From positions 3,224,001-3,288,000 of the forward strand of contig NZ_CP108938.1 of the NCBI RefSeq assembly GCF_036347135.1: a stretch of DNA of 64,000 nt, given 5' to 3'. Each line of letters begins with the position of its first letter. The stretch's first letter is position 1. This stretch comes from Streptomyces sp. NBC_00775. Its GTDB lineage: Bacteria > Actinomycetota > Actinomycetes > Streptomycetales > Streptomycetaceae. Below the pieces are notes generated by a model, which saw nothing but the letters and a program-made list of their open reading frames with translations, was not told where the DNA came from and searched no databases. The position numbers and the translations under genes were made by a program. Positions 47,298 to 55,999 of this stretch are shown here, piece by piece.

Positions 47298-47837
47298 ATG
47301 GGTGGGACAGTCACAGCGGTCAGCAGCAACGGGACGTACTCGTTCACCAAGCCGAACCGGGAGAGCATCACGCTGCTCGCCGGGCTCGGGGTGGAGGGGG
47401 ATGTGCACGCCGGGACGACGGTCAAGCACCGGTTCCGGATGGAGAAGGATCCGTCGCAGGTGAATCTGCGGCAGGTGCATCTCATACATGGGGAACTCTT
47501 CGACGAGCTCCGGGAGGCCGGGTTCGCCGTCGCTCCCGGGGAGCTCGGGGAGAACGTCACCACCCGTGGGGTCGATCTGCTGGGGCTGCCGGTAGGGGCG
47601 CTGCTGCACATCGGGGACCAGGCCGTCGTCGAGGTCACCGGGTTGCGGAATCCGTGCGCGCAGATCGACAACTTCCAGAAGGGGCTGCTCAAGCAGGTGG
47701 TGGGAAGGGGCGAGAGCGGCGTCGTCTACAAGTCCGGGGTCATGAGTGTCGTGCGCGAAGGCGGGCTGGTGCGACCCGGCGACTCGGTCAAGGTCGAGTT
47801 GCCCGCCGAGCCGCACCGGCCCCTGGAGATCGTCTAG
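47298..47837 (+). CDS. MOSC domain protein
   Basis: A 179-residue protein made of a MOSC domain, the C-terminal fold of molybdenum-cofactor sulfurases and of YiiM-like enzymes. Conserved blocks are GVEGDVHAGTTVKHR, RQVHLIHGELFDEL, PGELGENVTTRGVDL and GLRNPCAQIDNFQ, the last with the conserved Cys near 118. YiiM-type proteins reduce N-hydroxylated compounds with Mo cofactor; whether this one does is unknown. It converges on the F420-reductase-like gene with 4 bp between stops. Confidence 0.87.
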   Translation: MGGTVTAVSSNGTYSFTKPNRESITLLAGLGVEGDVHAGTTVKHRFRMEKDPSQVNLRQVHLIHGELFDELREAGFAVAPGELGENVTTRGVDLLGLPVGALLHIGDQAVVEVTGLRNPCAQIDNFQKGLLKQVVGRGESGVVYKSGVMSVVREGGLVRPGDSVKVELPAEPHRPLEIV

Positions 47838-47841
47838 AACC

Positions 47842-48504
47842 TCAGCCGCGGAAGCCCGCCGGGCGCTCCGGGGAGGCCTCGGCCAGGGCCTTCGTCACCG
47901 CGTCGAGGCCTTCCTGGAGGCCGTACACCGGGCTGTCGGGCTGCTGGCGCCAGGAGTCGTCGAGGCCGCCGGCGTCGACGGTGTCGAAGCCGAGGTCGTC
48001 GATGAGGGCGCGGACGACGCGCTTGGCGGCCTCGTCGTCCCCGGCGACCGGGAGGGCCATGCGGTCGGGGGCACCGGCCGGACGGTGGCGGTCCAGGATG
48101 TCCTGGGCGTACGTGCCGTTGAAGGCCTTGATGACCGTGTGACCGATCTGCTGGGCCGTCCAGCGGCTCTCGGTGACGCCCTCGTCCTCGATCCCGGCGA
48201 TCCTGCCGTCGCGCTGCTGGGGGTAGTAGTTGCCGGTGTCGATGACGGCGACGCCCTCGGCGGCTCCGTCCAGGAACCCGTCCGGCAGGTCCGGGACCGC
48301 CTTCAGGGGGATCGTGACGACCACGACCTCGGCGCCGCGCGCCGCGTCCTCGACCTTGACGGCTGTCGCCCCGGTCTCCTCGGCGAGCGCGGTGAGCGTG
48401 TGGGGACCGCGGGAGTTGGCGACGGAGACGTCGTGCCCGAGGGCGGTGAGCCGCCGGGTGAGGTTGCCGCCGATGTTGCCCGCGCCGATGATGCCGATCT
48501 TCAT
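47842..48504 (-). CDS. NADPH-dependent F420 reductase-like oxidoreductase
   Basis: A 220-residue protein with an N-terminal Rossmann fold (KIGIIGAGNIGGNLTRRL) and SRG after beta-2, which favours NADP. The order of VIDTGNYYPQQRDG and VIKAFNGTYAQDIL blocks matches the F420-dependent NADP reductase family, but actinobacterial members of this shorter type may use other acceptors. Its neighbours, quinone-oxidoreductase and AraC genes, hint at a redox-stress cluster without proving it. Confidence 0.82.
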   Translation of the reverse strand: MKIGIIGAGNIGGNLTRRLTALGHDVSVANSRGPHTLTALAEETGATAVKVEDAARGAEVVVVTIPLKAVPDLPDGFLDGAAEGVAVIDTGNYYPQQRDGRIAGIEDEGVTESRWTAQQIGHTVIKAFNGTYAQDILDRHRPAGAPDRMALPVAGDDEAAKRVVRALIDDLGFDTVDAGGLDDSWRQQPDSPVYGLQEGLDAVTKALAEASPERPAGFRG

Positions 48505-48620
48505 GATGGACAGGCCTTTCCAGGGTTGATGCTCCTGATGGGGATCACCAACCCCGGGCCCGCGCTCACTATTCCGAGGCGTACGGCAATCGGGTGACCG
48601 CCGTGACGGGCCTCAAGGCC

Positions 48621-49613
48621 TCAGGGCTTCACCACGATCTTGCCGGTGTGCGTGTTGGACTCCATCAGGCGGTGGGCGTCCCCGATGCGGTCGAGGCCGT
48701 CGAAGACCTCGGCGACGACGGGGCGCAGGGTGCCGTCGGCGAGGCCCGCGTTGACATAGTGCGCGGCGCGGCGACGGGCGTCCACGGGCCCGGTGACCTC
48801 GAAGTTGCTGTAGCCGTGGACGGTGAGGGGCCAGTTCATCGGCAGTTCGATCGGGCGCGGGTCCAGCCAGCCGTAGCTGACCAGGGTTCCGTTCGGGACG
48901 GTGGCCTCGCCCAGGGCGCGGAAGCCGGGGCCGCCGATCGCGTCGAAGACGATGTCGGCGCCCTGCCCGCCGGTCAGCCGCCTGGTCTCCTTGATCACGT
49001 CCTCGTGCTCACTGACGATGACATGCTCCGCCCCCAGGTCGAGCAGCTGCTGCCGCTTGGCATCGCTGCGGGTGGTGACGATCGGGACGGCGCCGCTGCG
49101 GCGGGCGACCTGGATCGCGGCGGTACCGACACCGCTGGACGCCCCGGTGATGAGCACCTGGTCCCCGGAAGCCATGCCCGCGGTCACGATCAGGGCGCCG
49201 TACGCCGTCGTGTAGGTGAGCCAGACGGCGGCCGCGGTGACCGCGTCGACCCCGGCGGGCCGCGGAACGAGGGCGCTCTCGGGCAGCAGGATCCGGTCGC
49301 CGTACACGCCGTGCTCGCTGAGCTTGAAGTTGGCCGCCGACATCACGGGGTCGCCCGGCGCGAAGTCCGTCACGCCCGCGCCGACCGCCTCGACCTCGCC
49401 CGCCGCCTCGTAGCCGTTGCGGGAGCCCGGCAGCGTCGGCTGGTAGAAGTAGGCGCCCGCGCGGAAGAGCGCCTCGGCGCGGTTGAGCGCCAGCGCCGCG
49501 ACCTTGACGAGCACCTCGCCCGGTCCTGGCGCGGGCAGTTCGACCTCCTCGACCGTCAGGACGTCGGGGCCGCCGAGTTCATGAAAGAGCACTGTACGTG
49601 CGGTGGTTGACAT
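48621..49613 (-). CDS. Zinc-independent MDR alcohol dehydrogenase/quinone oxidoreductase
   Basis: A 330-residue medium-chain dehydrogenase. The GroES-like domain has SRNGYEAAGEVEAVGAGV, and the nucleotide-binding domain carries GASSGVGTAAIQVARRSG near 152 with a later Ser/Arg pair (TTRSDAKR), suggesting NADPH. The zinc-ligand Cys/His residues of alcohol dehydrogenases are missing, so it belongs with the quinone oxidoreductases/enoyl reductases. It starts at ATG 49613, divergent from the AraC-type regulator about 100 bp away, which is its likely regulator. Confidence 0.88.
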   Translation of the reverse strand: MSTTARTVLFHELGGPDVLTVEEVELPAPGPGEVLVKVAALALNRAEALFRAGAYFYQPTLPGSRNGYEAAGEVEAVGAGVTDFAPGDPVMSAANFKLSEHGVYGDRILLPESALVPRPAGVDAVTAAAVWLTYTTAYGALIVTAGMASGDQVLITGASSGVGTAAIQVARRSGAVPIVTTRSDAKRQQLLDLGAEHVIVSEHEDVIKETRRLTGGQGADIVFDAIGGPGFRALGEATVPNGTLVSYGWLDPRPIELPMNWPLTVHGYSNFEVTGPVDARRRAAHYVNAGLADGTLRPVVAEVFDGLDRIGDAHRLMESNTHTGKIVVKP

Positions 49614-49714
49614 GCCGTCGACGCTACGAGGGTCGTGCGAGACGATCCATGTCTGCCGATCTCGATTTCCTGTCCGTACGTCTCGCGGCGGCGAGCGGCG
49701 GCTACCGTACGGGC

Positions 49715-50635
49715 ATGGACGTACTCAGCGACGCCATCGCGGCGATGCGCACCGGGCTGCCGCACTCCAAGCGCCATGACAAGTACGCGCCTTGGGGCAT
49801 GAGCTTCCCGGACTCGGACAGCACGGGGTTTCATGTGGTGTTGCAGGGTTCGGCGTTGCTGATCCCGGCGGAGGGCGAGCCGGTGACGCTGGGGCCCGGT
49901 GATGTGGCGTTCCTGTCCCGGGGCCGCGGATACGCGCTGGCCAGCGGTCTCGACGTACCCCTGGAGGAGATACGACAGCTGCCGGACGGTTCGTGGTCCG
50001 AACTGCCGCCTCCGGTACGGGACTCGGGCCCGGTCACGGTGATGCTGTGCGGCGCGTACCACCTGGACCGGGGCCGCGCCCACCCGCTGCTCTCGGAGCT
50101 GCCGGAGGTCGTGCACCTGCCCTCGCGGATCGGCGCCCACCGCTCGCTGCGGGCGGCGGTCGAACTGCTCGGCATGGAGCTGGAGGAGCGGCAGCCCGGC
50201 TCGGACACGATCGTCACGTCTCTGCTCGACACCCTGCTGCTCTACATCCTGCGCGCCTGGTGGCAGACCGAGCGCCATGGCTCTGGGCACCCGACGGGCT
50301 GGGCCGCGGCGCTCGCCGACCCGGCCGTCGGGGCCGCGCTGCGCGCCATCCACAACGATCCGGCGCACCCGTGGACGGTCGAGGAGCTCGGCGTCCACGG
50401 CGGCCTCTCCCGCGCGGCCTTCGCCCGCCGTTTCGCCACGCTGGTGGGCGAGCCCCCACTGACGTATCTGACCTGGTGGCGCATGGTCACCGCGGGCCGG
50501 CTCCTGCGCGGGGACTCCGTCCCCCTCCGCCTGATCGCCAGGCGCGCCGGCTACACCTCGGAGTTCGCCTTCGCCAAGGCGTTCAAGCAGGAGTACGGGG
50601 TGGCGCCGGGGCAGTACCGGAAACAGGCGTCCTAG
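49715..50635 (+). CDS. AraC family transcriptional regulator (cupin N-domain)
   Basis: A 306-residue regulator from ATG 49715 (MDVLSDAIAAMRTGLPHSKR), the usual opening of the AraC/cupin_6 group. Earlier in-frame starts at 49598 and 49649 would reach into the divergent promoter. The cupin domain covers about 1-190. The paired HTH domain has WTVEELGVHGGLSRAAFARRF, then RLIARRAGYTSEFAFAKAFKQEYGVAPGQYR. Such proteins commonly control an adjacent divergent oxidoreductase gene. It overlaps the convergent FadR-type gene by 4 bp. Confidence 0.88.
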   Translation: MDVLSDAIAAMRTGLPHSKRHDKYAPWGMSFPDSDSTGFHVVLQGSALLIPAEGEPVTLGPGDVAFLSRGRGYALASGLDVPLEEIRQLPDGSWSELPPPVRDSGPVTVMLCGAYHLDRGRAHPLLSELPEVVHLPSRIGAHRSLRAAVELLGMELEERQPGSDTIVTSLLDTLLLYILRAWWQTERHGSGHPTGWAAALADPAVGAALRAIHNDPAHPWTVEELGVHGGLSRAAFARRFATLVGEPPLTYLTWWRMVTAGRLLRGDSVPLRLIARRAGYTSEFAFAKAFKQEYGVAPGQYRKQAS

Positions 50636-51324
50636 TACCGCCGCAACAGGGCGAGCGTCTCCTCCAACTCCCTCTGGAGCACCGCCCCGGCGGCCTCCGC
50701 GTCGCCGTCCGATACGGCCCGCACCAGCGCCGCGTGCCCGTCGTCGCCCGTGTTGGGCTCATGCTCCCGCATCCCCACCAGGTCCAGCAGCTCGATCAGG
50801 CCCTCGCGCAGCGCGGGCGCGAACTCCCCGAAGAGATCGGTGAGTACGGGGTTGTGCGCGGCGGCGACCACAGCCGCGTGCAGTGCGATGTCGGCGTCGA
50901 CGAAGGCCGCGTCATCGGCTGCGGAGGCGGCGCGGCGGCCTTCGAGAGCCGTACGGAGAAGGGTCACGTCCTCGGGTGTGCGCCGTGCGGCGGCGAGGCG
51001 GGCCGCCTGCACCTCCACCAGAATCCGCACCTCGTACACGTCGGTCACGGCGGCGCGGCGCAGCCGGGTGGGCCAGTCCTCGACAGGTTCGGTGGCGATG
51101 ACGAAGACGCCCGCACCCTGCCGGGGCCGCACGAGCCCTGCCCCGGCGAGCGCGCGCAGCGCCTCACGGACGGTGGAGCGGCCCACGCCGAGTTCGGTGG
51201 CGAGCGTGGTCTCACCGGGCAGCTTCGCGCCCACGGGCCAACTGCCGTCGGCGATCCGCGCGCGCAGCCGATCGGTGGCCTGCTCGACCAGGGGGCTGGG
51301 GCGGACAGGGCTGAGCGGAGGCAA
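50632..51324 (-). CDS. FadR-subfamily GntR regulator
   Basis: A 230-residue regulator. No ATG or GTG occurs in frame near the domain edge, so I propose TTG 51324, which gives the normal length; confidence in the start is moderate. The winged HTH includes LATELGVGRSTVREALRALAGAGLVRPRQGAGVFV. The helical FCD domain has Asp/His metal ligands in DADIALHAAVVAAAHN and HAALVRAVSDGD. Ligands of this subfamily are often carboxylic acids. It is divergent from leuA, and the two share a region with a pair of identical 13-bp repeats. Confidence 0.83.
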   Translation of the reverse strand: MPPLSPVRPSPLVEQATDRLRARIADGSWPVGAKLPGETTLATELGVGRSTVREALRALAGAGLVRPRQGAGVFVIATEPVEDWPTRLRRAAVTDVYEVRILVEVQAARLAAARRTPEDVTLLRTALEGRRAASAADDAAFVDADIALHAAVVAAAHNPVLTDLFGEFAPALREGLIELLDLVGMREHEPNTGDDGHAALVRAVSDGDAEAAGAVLQRELEETLALLRRY

Positions 51325-51334
51325 TCGTTCACCA

Positions 51335-51373
51335 ACTTGTCTGAGGAGTAGGGCGATTTCACTTGTCTGAGGA
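51335..51373. promoter_or_regulatory. Paired 13-bp direct repeat in the FadR-type/leuA divergent region
   Basis: ACTTGTCTGAGGA occurs at 51335-51347 and again, identical, at 51361-51373, a 26-bp spacing that places both on the same DNA face only approximately. The second copy contains TTGTCT (51363-51368), a likely -35 for the leuA leader with TAGCGT (51387-51392) as -10. The repeat resembles half of GntR/FadR operators (TTGTC). Confidence 0.65.
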
Positions 51374-51398
51374 CCTGAGCAGTGGTTAGCGTACCGGT

Positions 51399-51446
51399 AT
51401 GACGCTTCGCGGTCTCCTTCTTCTCGGCTGCCGCGGCGGGGCCTGA
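51399..51446 (+). CDS. leuA leader peptide
   Basis: A 15-codon gene, [15 protein letters not shown], from ATG 51399 to TGA 51444-51446. It contains five leucines, four in a row (codons 6-9: CTC CTT CTT CTC), one of them followed by Gly-Cys-Arg. The putative -10 TAGCGT ends 7 bp before the ATG, so the transcript would be leaderless. Stalling at the Leu codons when charged Leu-tRNA is scarce would alter folding of the downstream hairpin (51431-51468). Leu-rich leaders upstream of leuA have been described in actinobacteria. Confidence 0.85.
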   Translation: MTLRGLLLLGCRGGA

Positions 51447-51468
51447 CGCGACCGGCACCCCGCCGCGG
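51431..51468 (+). terminator. leuA attenuator hairpin
   Basis: CCGCGGCGGGG (51431-51441) and CCCCGCCGCGG (51458-51468) form a perfect 11-bp stem with a 16-nt loop. The 5' arm overlaps the last codons of the leader peptide, as in ribosome-mediated attenuators. There is no U-tract. It ends 42 bp before the leuA ATG. Confidence 0.75.
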
Positions 51469-51510
51469 GTCGCCGTGCTGCCGGTCTCCCGCCTGGCCGA
51501 GAGCGAGACC

Positions 51511-53250
51511 ATGACCATCACGCCGTATGACACTCCCCGCTGGAATCCGCAGCGCCCGGGACCCATGCCGTACCACCGCTACCGTCCCTTTCAGGATCGC
51601 GTGAACGTCCCTGCCGACGACCGGAGTTGGCCCTCCGCCCGCTTCGAACGAGCCCCCCTCTGGGTGCCCGTCGATCTGCGGGACGGCAATCAGGCGCTCG
51701 CCGAACCGATGGACACCGGCCGCAAACGCCGCTTCTTCGACCTGCTGACCCGGGTGGGCTTCAAGGAGATCGAGGTCGGCTATCCCTCCGCGAGCCGGAC
51801 GGACTTCGACTTCGTACGCCATCTCGCGGCGGGTGACGCAGTGCCGGACGACGTCACCCCGGTCGTCTTCACGCCCGCCCGGCGGGACCTGATCGACCGC
51901 ACCTTCGACGCGATCGAGGGGCTGCCGCGCGCGGTCGTCCATCTGTACATCCCGACCTCGCCGGTGTGGCGGGAGGTGGTGCTCGGGCGGGGCCGGGCGG
52001 AGCTGTGGGAGACGGTCCGGGACGCGGCCGCGCACATGGCCCGGCGGGCGGACGCGATGCCCTCCTCGTACATCCGATTCCAGTTCGCACCCGAGACCTT
52101 CAACCTCACCGAGCCGGACTTCGTCCTCGAACTCTGCGACGGCCTCACCGAGTTGTGGGACGCCTGCCCCGACCGGCCGGTCACGCACAACCTCCCGGCG
52201 ACGGTGGAGATCGCGACGCCCAATGTCTATGCCGATCAAATCGAGTACATGCACCGGAACCTGGCACGGCGCGACGCGGTGATCCTGTCCGTCCATCCGC
52301 ACAACGACCGCGGCACAGGGGTGGCGTGCGCCGAACTCGCCGTGCTGGCGGGGGCACAGCGCGTGGAGGGCTGCCTGTTCGGCAACGGAGAGCGGACGGG
52401 CAACGTCGACCTGGTGACCCTCGCCCTCAATCTGTACGCCCAAGGGGTCGATCCCATGGTCGACTTCAGCGATATCGACGCGGTGCGCGAGACGGTGGAG
52501 CACTGCAACCGGCTGCCGGTGCATCCTCGCCATCCGTACGTCGGCGATCTCGTCCACACGGCATTCTCGGGCACCCACCAGGACGCGATCAGCAAGGGAC
52601 TCGCCCAGCATGCCCGCAGGGCACAGGAGTTGGGGGTTCCGGTGGACCGGGCCCCCTGGTCCGTCCCGTACCTGCCCATCGACCCTGCCGACGTGGGACG
52701 TTCGTACGAGGCGGTCATCCGCGTCAACTCCCAGTCGGGCAAGGGCGGAGTGGCGTATCTGCTGAAGACCCACCACGGACTGGACCTGCCCGAGCGGATG
52801 CGTCCCGACTTCTCCCGCGTGGTCCAGGAGGCGACGGACGACAGCGGGCGGGAGGCGACACCGAAGGAGCTGTACGAGCTGTTCCGGGCGACGTACCTGG
52901 CCCTCGAAGGCGAGGTACTCCTCCACACCTGGTCCACACACCGAAAGCCTTCGGGCGTCCACCGTTTCGTCTGCACCCTCCAGGCAGGCGACCGGATCGG
53001 CGACTGCGAGGGCACGGGCAACGGCCCGCTCTCCGCCTTCGTCGACGCCCTCGCCGGGGTCGGCCTCACCGTCGACATCCTCGACTTCCACGAACATGCG
53101 GCCACCACCGGCCCCGACAGCAAGGCGGTCGCCTACGCCGAGTGCCGCGTCAACGGGATCACCCGCTGGGGCGCCGGCGAGGACACCTCCGGCCTCACGG
53201 CGTCGGTCCAGGCGGTGCTGTCGGCGCTGAACCGGGCGGGGGCGCGGTGA
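51511..53250 (+). CDS. leuA: 2-isopropylmalate synthase
   Basis: LeuA condenses acetyl-CoA with 2-oxoisovalerate in the first committed step of leucine synthesis. The 579-residue protein starts at ATG 51511 and is of the class with the long N-terminal arm ([19 protein letters not shown]). The TIM barrel has the metal/catalytic motif [15 protein letters not shown] near 52-66 and [10 protein letters not shown] near 262-271. The LeuA regulatory C-terminal domain (about 430-579) gives leucine feedback inhibition. The leader peptide and attenuator upstream add transcriptional control. Its stop overlaps the next start as GTGA. Confidence 0.96.
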   Translation: MTITPYDTPRWNPQRPGPMPYHRYRPFQDRVNVPADDRSWPSARFERAPLWVPVDLRDGNQALAEPMDTGRKRRFFDLLTRVGFKEIEVGYPSASRTDFDFVRHLAAGDAVPDDVTPVVFTPARRDLIDRTFDAIEGLPRAVVHLYIPTSPVWREVVLGRGRAELWETVRDAAAHMARRADAMPSSYIRFQFAPETFNLTEPDFVLELCDGLTELWDACPDRPVTHNLPATVEIATPNVYADQIEYMHRNLARRDAVILSVHPHNDRGTGVACAELAVLAGAQRVEGCLFGNGERTGNVDLVTLALNLYAQGVDPMVDFSDIDAVRETVEHCNRLPVHPRHPYVGDLVHTAFSGTHQDAISKGLAQHARRAQELGVPVDRAPWSVPYLPIDPADVGRSYEAVIRVNSQSGKGGVAYLLKTHHGLDLPERMRPDFSRVVQEATDDSGREATPKELYELFRATYLALEGEVLLHTWSTHRKPSGVHRFVCTLQAGDRIGDCEGTGNGPLSAFVDALAGVGLTVDILDFHEHAATTGPDSKAVAYAECRVNGITRWGAGEDTSGLTASVQAVLSALNRAGAR

Positions 53251-54035
53251 CGGCGGTGCTGCGCGCCCATCGGGTCCACGTGGTCCGCGACGGCGTCCCC
53301 CTCATCCAGGAGGTGTCGCTGAGCGTTCGCGCCGGGGAGCACTGGGCGCTGCTCGGCGCCAACGGGGCCGGCAAAACGACGCTGCTCCGCCTGCTCGGCG
53401 CGCTCACCCACCCCACCCACGGCACCGTGGAGGTGCTCGGCAGACGTCTGGGCACCGTGGATCTGCGGGAGCTGCGCTCGTACGTCGGCCACGTCGATCC
53501 CCGCCATCCACTGCGCTCATCGCCACGTCTCCACGATGTCGTGCTGACCGGTCTCACGAACTCGGTCGAGCGTCCGCCGCGCTGGAAGCCGACGCCGCAG
53601 CAGGAGCACCGCGCCGACCGGCTCATCCGGGCTCTGAGGCTCACAGGCCGCCGCGAAGCCCGCTGGCCCACGCTCTCCCAGGGCGAGCGCGGCCGTGCCC
53701 TGATCGCCCGGGCACTGATGCCCGACCCGCGGCTGCTGCTCCTCGACGAACCGGCGACGGGACTGGACCTGCCGGGCCGCGAGCATCTGCTCGACGCCCT
53801 GGACACCCTCCGCCGGGAACACCCCCGCCTGGCAACCGTCCTGGTGACCCACCATCTGGAGGAGCTGCCCCCGGGCACCACGCACGCAATCCTCCTGCGC
53901 GACGGCCGCGAGCTCGCCCAGGGACCGGTCGAGACCGTCCTGACCGGCGATCAGATCGGCAAGTGCTTCGACCTGCCGCTGACCCTGGAACGGCGGGACG
54001 GGCGCTGGGCCGTACGCATCCGAAGGCGGGCATGA
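53247..54035 (+). CDS. ABC transporter ATP-binding protein
   Basis: A 262-residue ATPase from GTG 53247, overlapping the leuA stop by 4 bp. Walker A is GANGAGKTT (37-45), the signature is [10 protein letters not shown], Walker B is [12 protein letters not shown], and the H-loop lies in [11 protein letters not shown]. The closest architecture is the iron/molybdate type (YlmA/ModF-like) that has [11 protein letters not shown] at the C-terminal strand. No permease or receptor gene is adjacent, so it may have an orphan role or regulate rather than transport. Coupling to leuA is unexplained. Confidence 0.88.
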   Translation: MTAVLRAHRVHVVRDGVPLIQEVSLSVRAGEHWALLGANGAGKTTLLRLLGALTHPTHGTVEVLGRRLGTVDLRELRSYVGHVDPRHPLRSSPRLHDVVLTGLTNSVERPPRWKPTPQQEHRADRLIRALRLTGRREARWPTLSQGERGRALIARALMPDPRLLLLDEPATGLDLPGREHLLDALDTLRREHPRLATVLVTHHLEELPPGTTHAILLRDGRELAQGPVETVLTGDQIGKCFDLPLTLERRDGRWAVRIRRRA

Positions 54036-54075
54036 CGAAGGGGCGCCCGCCGGATCACCGGTGGGCGCCCCTTCG
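54036..54075. terminator. Bidirectional terminator between ABC ATPase and EF-hand genes
   Basis: CGAAGGGGCGCCC (54036-54048) and GGGCGCCCCTTCG (54063-54075) pair perfectly over 13 bp. An inner CCGG/CCGG pair (54050-54053 with 54058-54061) extends the stem to an ATCA tetraloop. The symmetrical A/T ends make it usable by both convergent genes. Confidence 0.88.
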
Positions 54076-54088
54076 CCCTTCGCAGGCG

Positions 54089-54301
54089 CTACTTGTTCAG
54101 GTGGGCCCAGAACTCGTCGAACGAGAGGACCTTGTCGCCGTTCAGGTCACGGCTGGCGATGATGGCCTCCGCCACCGACTCGGTGACGTTCCAGTCGCCA
54201 CCCTGGGCGAGGGCGGTCTTGAACTCGGCCGCGGTGATCGAACCGTCACCGTCCGTGTCGATCCGCTCGAACTGCTTACGTGCTTCCTCGATGTCCGCCA
54301 C
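54089..54301 (-). CDS. Small EF-hand calcium-binding protein
   Basis: A 70-residue protein with two canonical EF-hand loops, D15-T-D-G-D-G-S-I-T-A-A-E26 and D52-L-N-G-D-K-V-L-S-F-D-E63. All six calcium-coordinating positions are filled in each. It has no signal peptide, so it is cytosolic. Similar calmodulin-like proteins (the Cab family) are known in Streptomyces and were linked to calcium buffering and aerial growth; which Cab this corresponds to is not determined. It ends in the bidirectional hairpin at 54036-54075. Confidence 0.93.
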   Translation of the reverse strand: MADIEEARKQFERIDTDGDGSITAAEFKTALAQGGDWNVTESVAEAIIASRDLNGDKVLSFDEFWAHLNK

Positions 54302-54361
54302 CGGTCCGCCCCTTCGTATTGCATCACTGCGTGCGTTACTGCCTTGTGTACGGGGGTCAGA

Positions 54362-55279
54362 TTAACTGGCCGACCGAGCCCGCAGTGCGGCGACCACCCA
54401 GGCGAACTCCGCACGGTGCGCCGACAGCGGGTCCATGCCGCGGACCAGGGCGTTCAGCTCCCGGAAGCGGGCCATTTCGCTGTGTGCCGCGGACTCCATG
54501 CGCTCCAGTACGGCGGCCCGGTCGGCGTTCCCCAGGATCCCGGCCAGCACCTCCTCGGCCTCGGGCGACTCGGGTGCGACGCCCTGCTCCAGCGCCTCGC
54601 CGGCGAGCTGCACGAGACGGCTCATGAACCACAGGGACGTACCGGCGGGCACCTCGGGCCCCCGGTCGGCCGCGTTGAACTCGATCATGTTGCGCATCCG
54701 CGCGCGAAAGCCCCGGTCCTGCAAGAACTCCGCCAGTTCCACCCAGGCGTCCACCTGCTCGGGCGTGGGGTCCTCGGGCAGCTCGGCGGTGAGGCCGAAC
54801 CGCAGCCGGGTGCGGATGTCGGGATCCGCGGTGTCGAGGCCCGCGAAGGTCTCCTCCATGAAGTCGTCGACGATCCGCTTCCGCTCCGCGGCCGACAGCC
54901 GCGCCAGTTTGTTCATCAGGGTCATCTCCTCCGCGGTCGAGCCGCGTCGCGCCACGGTCGACAGCACCGCACGGGTCACCTGCAACGAGCGGATCTGCGC
55001 GTCCAGCGCCGCCACATGCGTCGCCGCGACCTCCGCGACCGTCGTCTCGCCCGCCAGCACCTTGCGTACGTCGTCCAGGCCCAGGCCCAGTTCGCGCAGG
55101 GTACGGATCAGCTCCAGGCGGGCGACGGACGCGGCGTCGTACAGGCGGTAGCCGCCCGAGGAGCGGGTCACCGGGGGCAGGGCCCCCTCGTCCGACCAGT
55201 ACCGGATGGTACGGACGGACAGCCCGGTGCTGCGGGACAGCTCGCCGATGGTGAAAAGTCCGGTGCCGTCTTCGATCAT
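54362..55279 (-). CDS. MerR family transcriptional regulator
   Basis: A 305-residue regulator from ATG 55279 (MIEDGTGLFTIGELSRSTGLS). The MerR HTH (about 9-78) includes TIRYWSDEGALPPVTRSSGGYRLYD (in part) and the dimerising coiled coil follows to about 120. The C-terminal 180 residues are helical and lack effector motifs such as metal-binding Cys. It is divergent from the acetyltransferase at 55340, with 60 bp between starts, so that gene is a likely target. Confidence 0.87.
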   Translation of the reverse strand: MIEDGTGLFTIGELSRSTGLSVRTIRYWSDEGALPPVTRSSGGYRLYDAASVARLELIRTLRELGLGLDDVRKVLAGETTVAEVAATHVAALDAQIRSLQVTRAVLSTVARRGSTAEEMTLMNKLARLSAAERKRIVDDFMEETFAGLDTADPDIRTRLRFGLTAELPEDPTPEQVDAWVELAEFLQDRGFRARMRNMIEFNAADRGPEVPAGTSLWFMSRLVQLAGEALEQGVAPESPEAEEVLAGILGNADRAAVLERMESAAHSEMARFRELNALVRGMDPLSAHRAEFAWVVAALRARSAS

Positions 55280-55339
55280 GTCTGCGAGTCTGGGCCTTCC
55301 AGTGGGTGGAGACTCAAGCGGCGGGAAACGGTGACGGTC

Positions 55340-55975
55340 ATGGCTGACACCCTGCGGGACATTGTGGACGCGGCGGCCCGGGGTGTCTTTCCTCCGCCCG
55401 ACGGCCGCACCACCGTCGTACGCCAGCACTCCCCCCGCGACGCCGGTGTCCTGTCCTTCACGGCGCACTCCGTCGTCTTCACCGACGAGGACGAGGGGTG
55501 GGTACGCGAGACGCTGGCCGCCATGGACTGCGACACGCTCGCCGCGACCATGAACCCACGGTTCCTCACCGCGCTCATGGAGCGCACCGGGCGATCGAAC
55601 GACACCATCGACCTGATGAACGTCGCCGCCCCGCTCCCGGGCGAACCCCCGTTGGCCCTGAGCGAGATCGGCGACCCCGGCCATCCCCGGGTCGCCGGCT
55701 CCCGCAAGCGGCGCGACGACGTACGGGTGTGGGCCGCGGACGGCGGGGTCCTCGTCCTGGGGCGCGGGATCGCGGGGCGTCTGGAGGTCGCGGTCGAGGT
55801 GGCGGAAGGCGTACGGCATCGGGGGCTGGGGCGGGCACTCGCGTCGGCGGCACGGCAGCTGGCCGACGAGCCCGTCTGGGCGCAGGTGTCGCCGGGGAAC
55901 GCCCGCAGTCTGCGGGCGTTCCAGGCGGCCGGTTACCGTCCCGTCGGGGCGGAGGCGCTGCTCATCGCGCGCTGA
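55340..55975 (+). CDS. GNAT family acetyltransferase
   Basis: A 211-residue protein from ATG 55340. The N-terminal 110 residues are an accessory domain (VVRQHSPRDAGVLSFTAHSVVF, RFLTALMERTG). The GNAT core follows with acetyl-CoA loop GVRHRGLGRALASAARQL (about 160-177) and VSPGNARSLRAFQAAGYRPVG, the typical motif B. It is similar in layout to other two-part GNAT proteins; the acceptor is unknown. Divergent from the MerR regulator. Confidence 0.85.
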   Translation: MADTLRDIVDAAARGVFPPPDGRTTVVRQHSPRDAGVLSFTAHSVVFTDEDEGWVRETLAAMDCDTLAATMNPRFLTALMERTGRSNDTIDLMNVAAPLPGEPPLALSEIGDPGHPRVAGSRKRRDDVRVWAADGGVLVLGRGIAGRLEVAVEVAEGVRHRGLGRALASAARQLADEPVWAQVSPGNARSLRAFQAAGYRPVGAEALLIAR

Positions 55976-55999
55976 GGGTTCGGCGCGCGTGGTGAAGCG

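Noticed and set aside
50632..53097. 821-residue leftward frame combining the FadR-type regulator with antisense leuA
   Set aside because: The N-terminal two thirds are antisense to leuA, without homology; the regulator is complete from about 51324.
55504..55555. In-frame starts inside the second GNAT gene and antisense frames to it
   Set aside because: The full-length frame from 55340 carries a conserved accessory domain and coding bias throughout.
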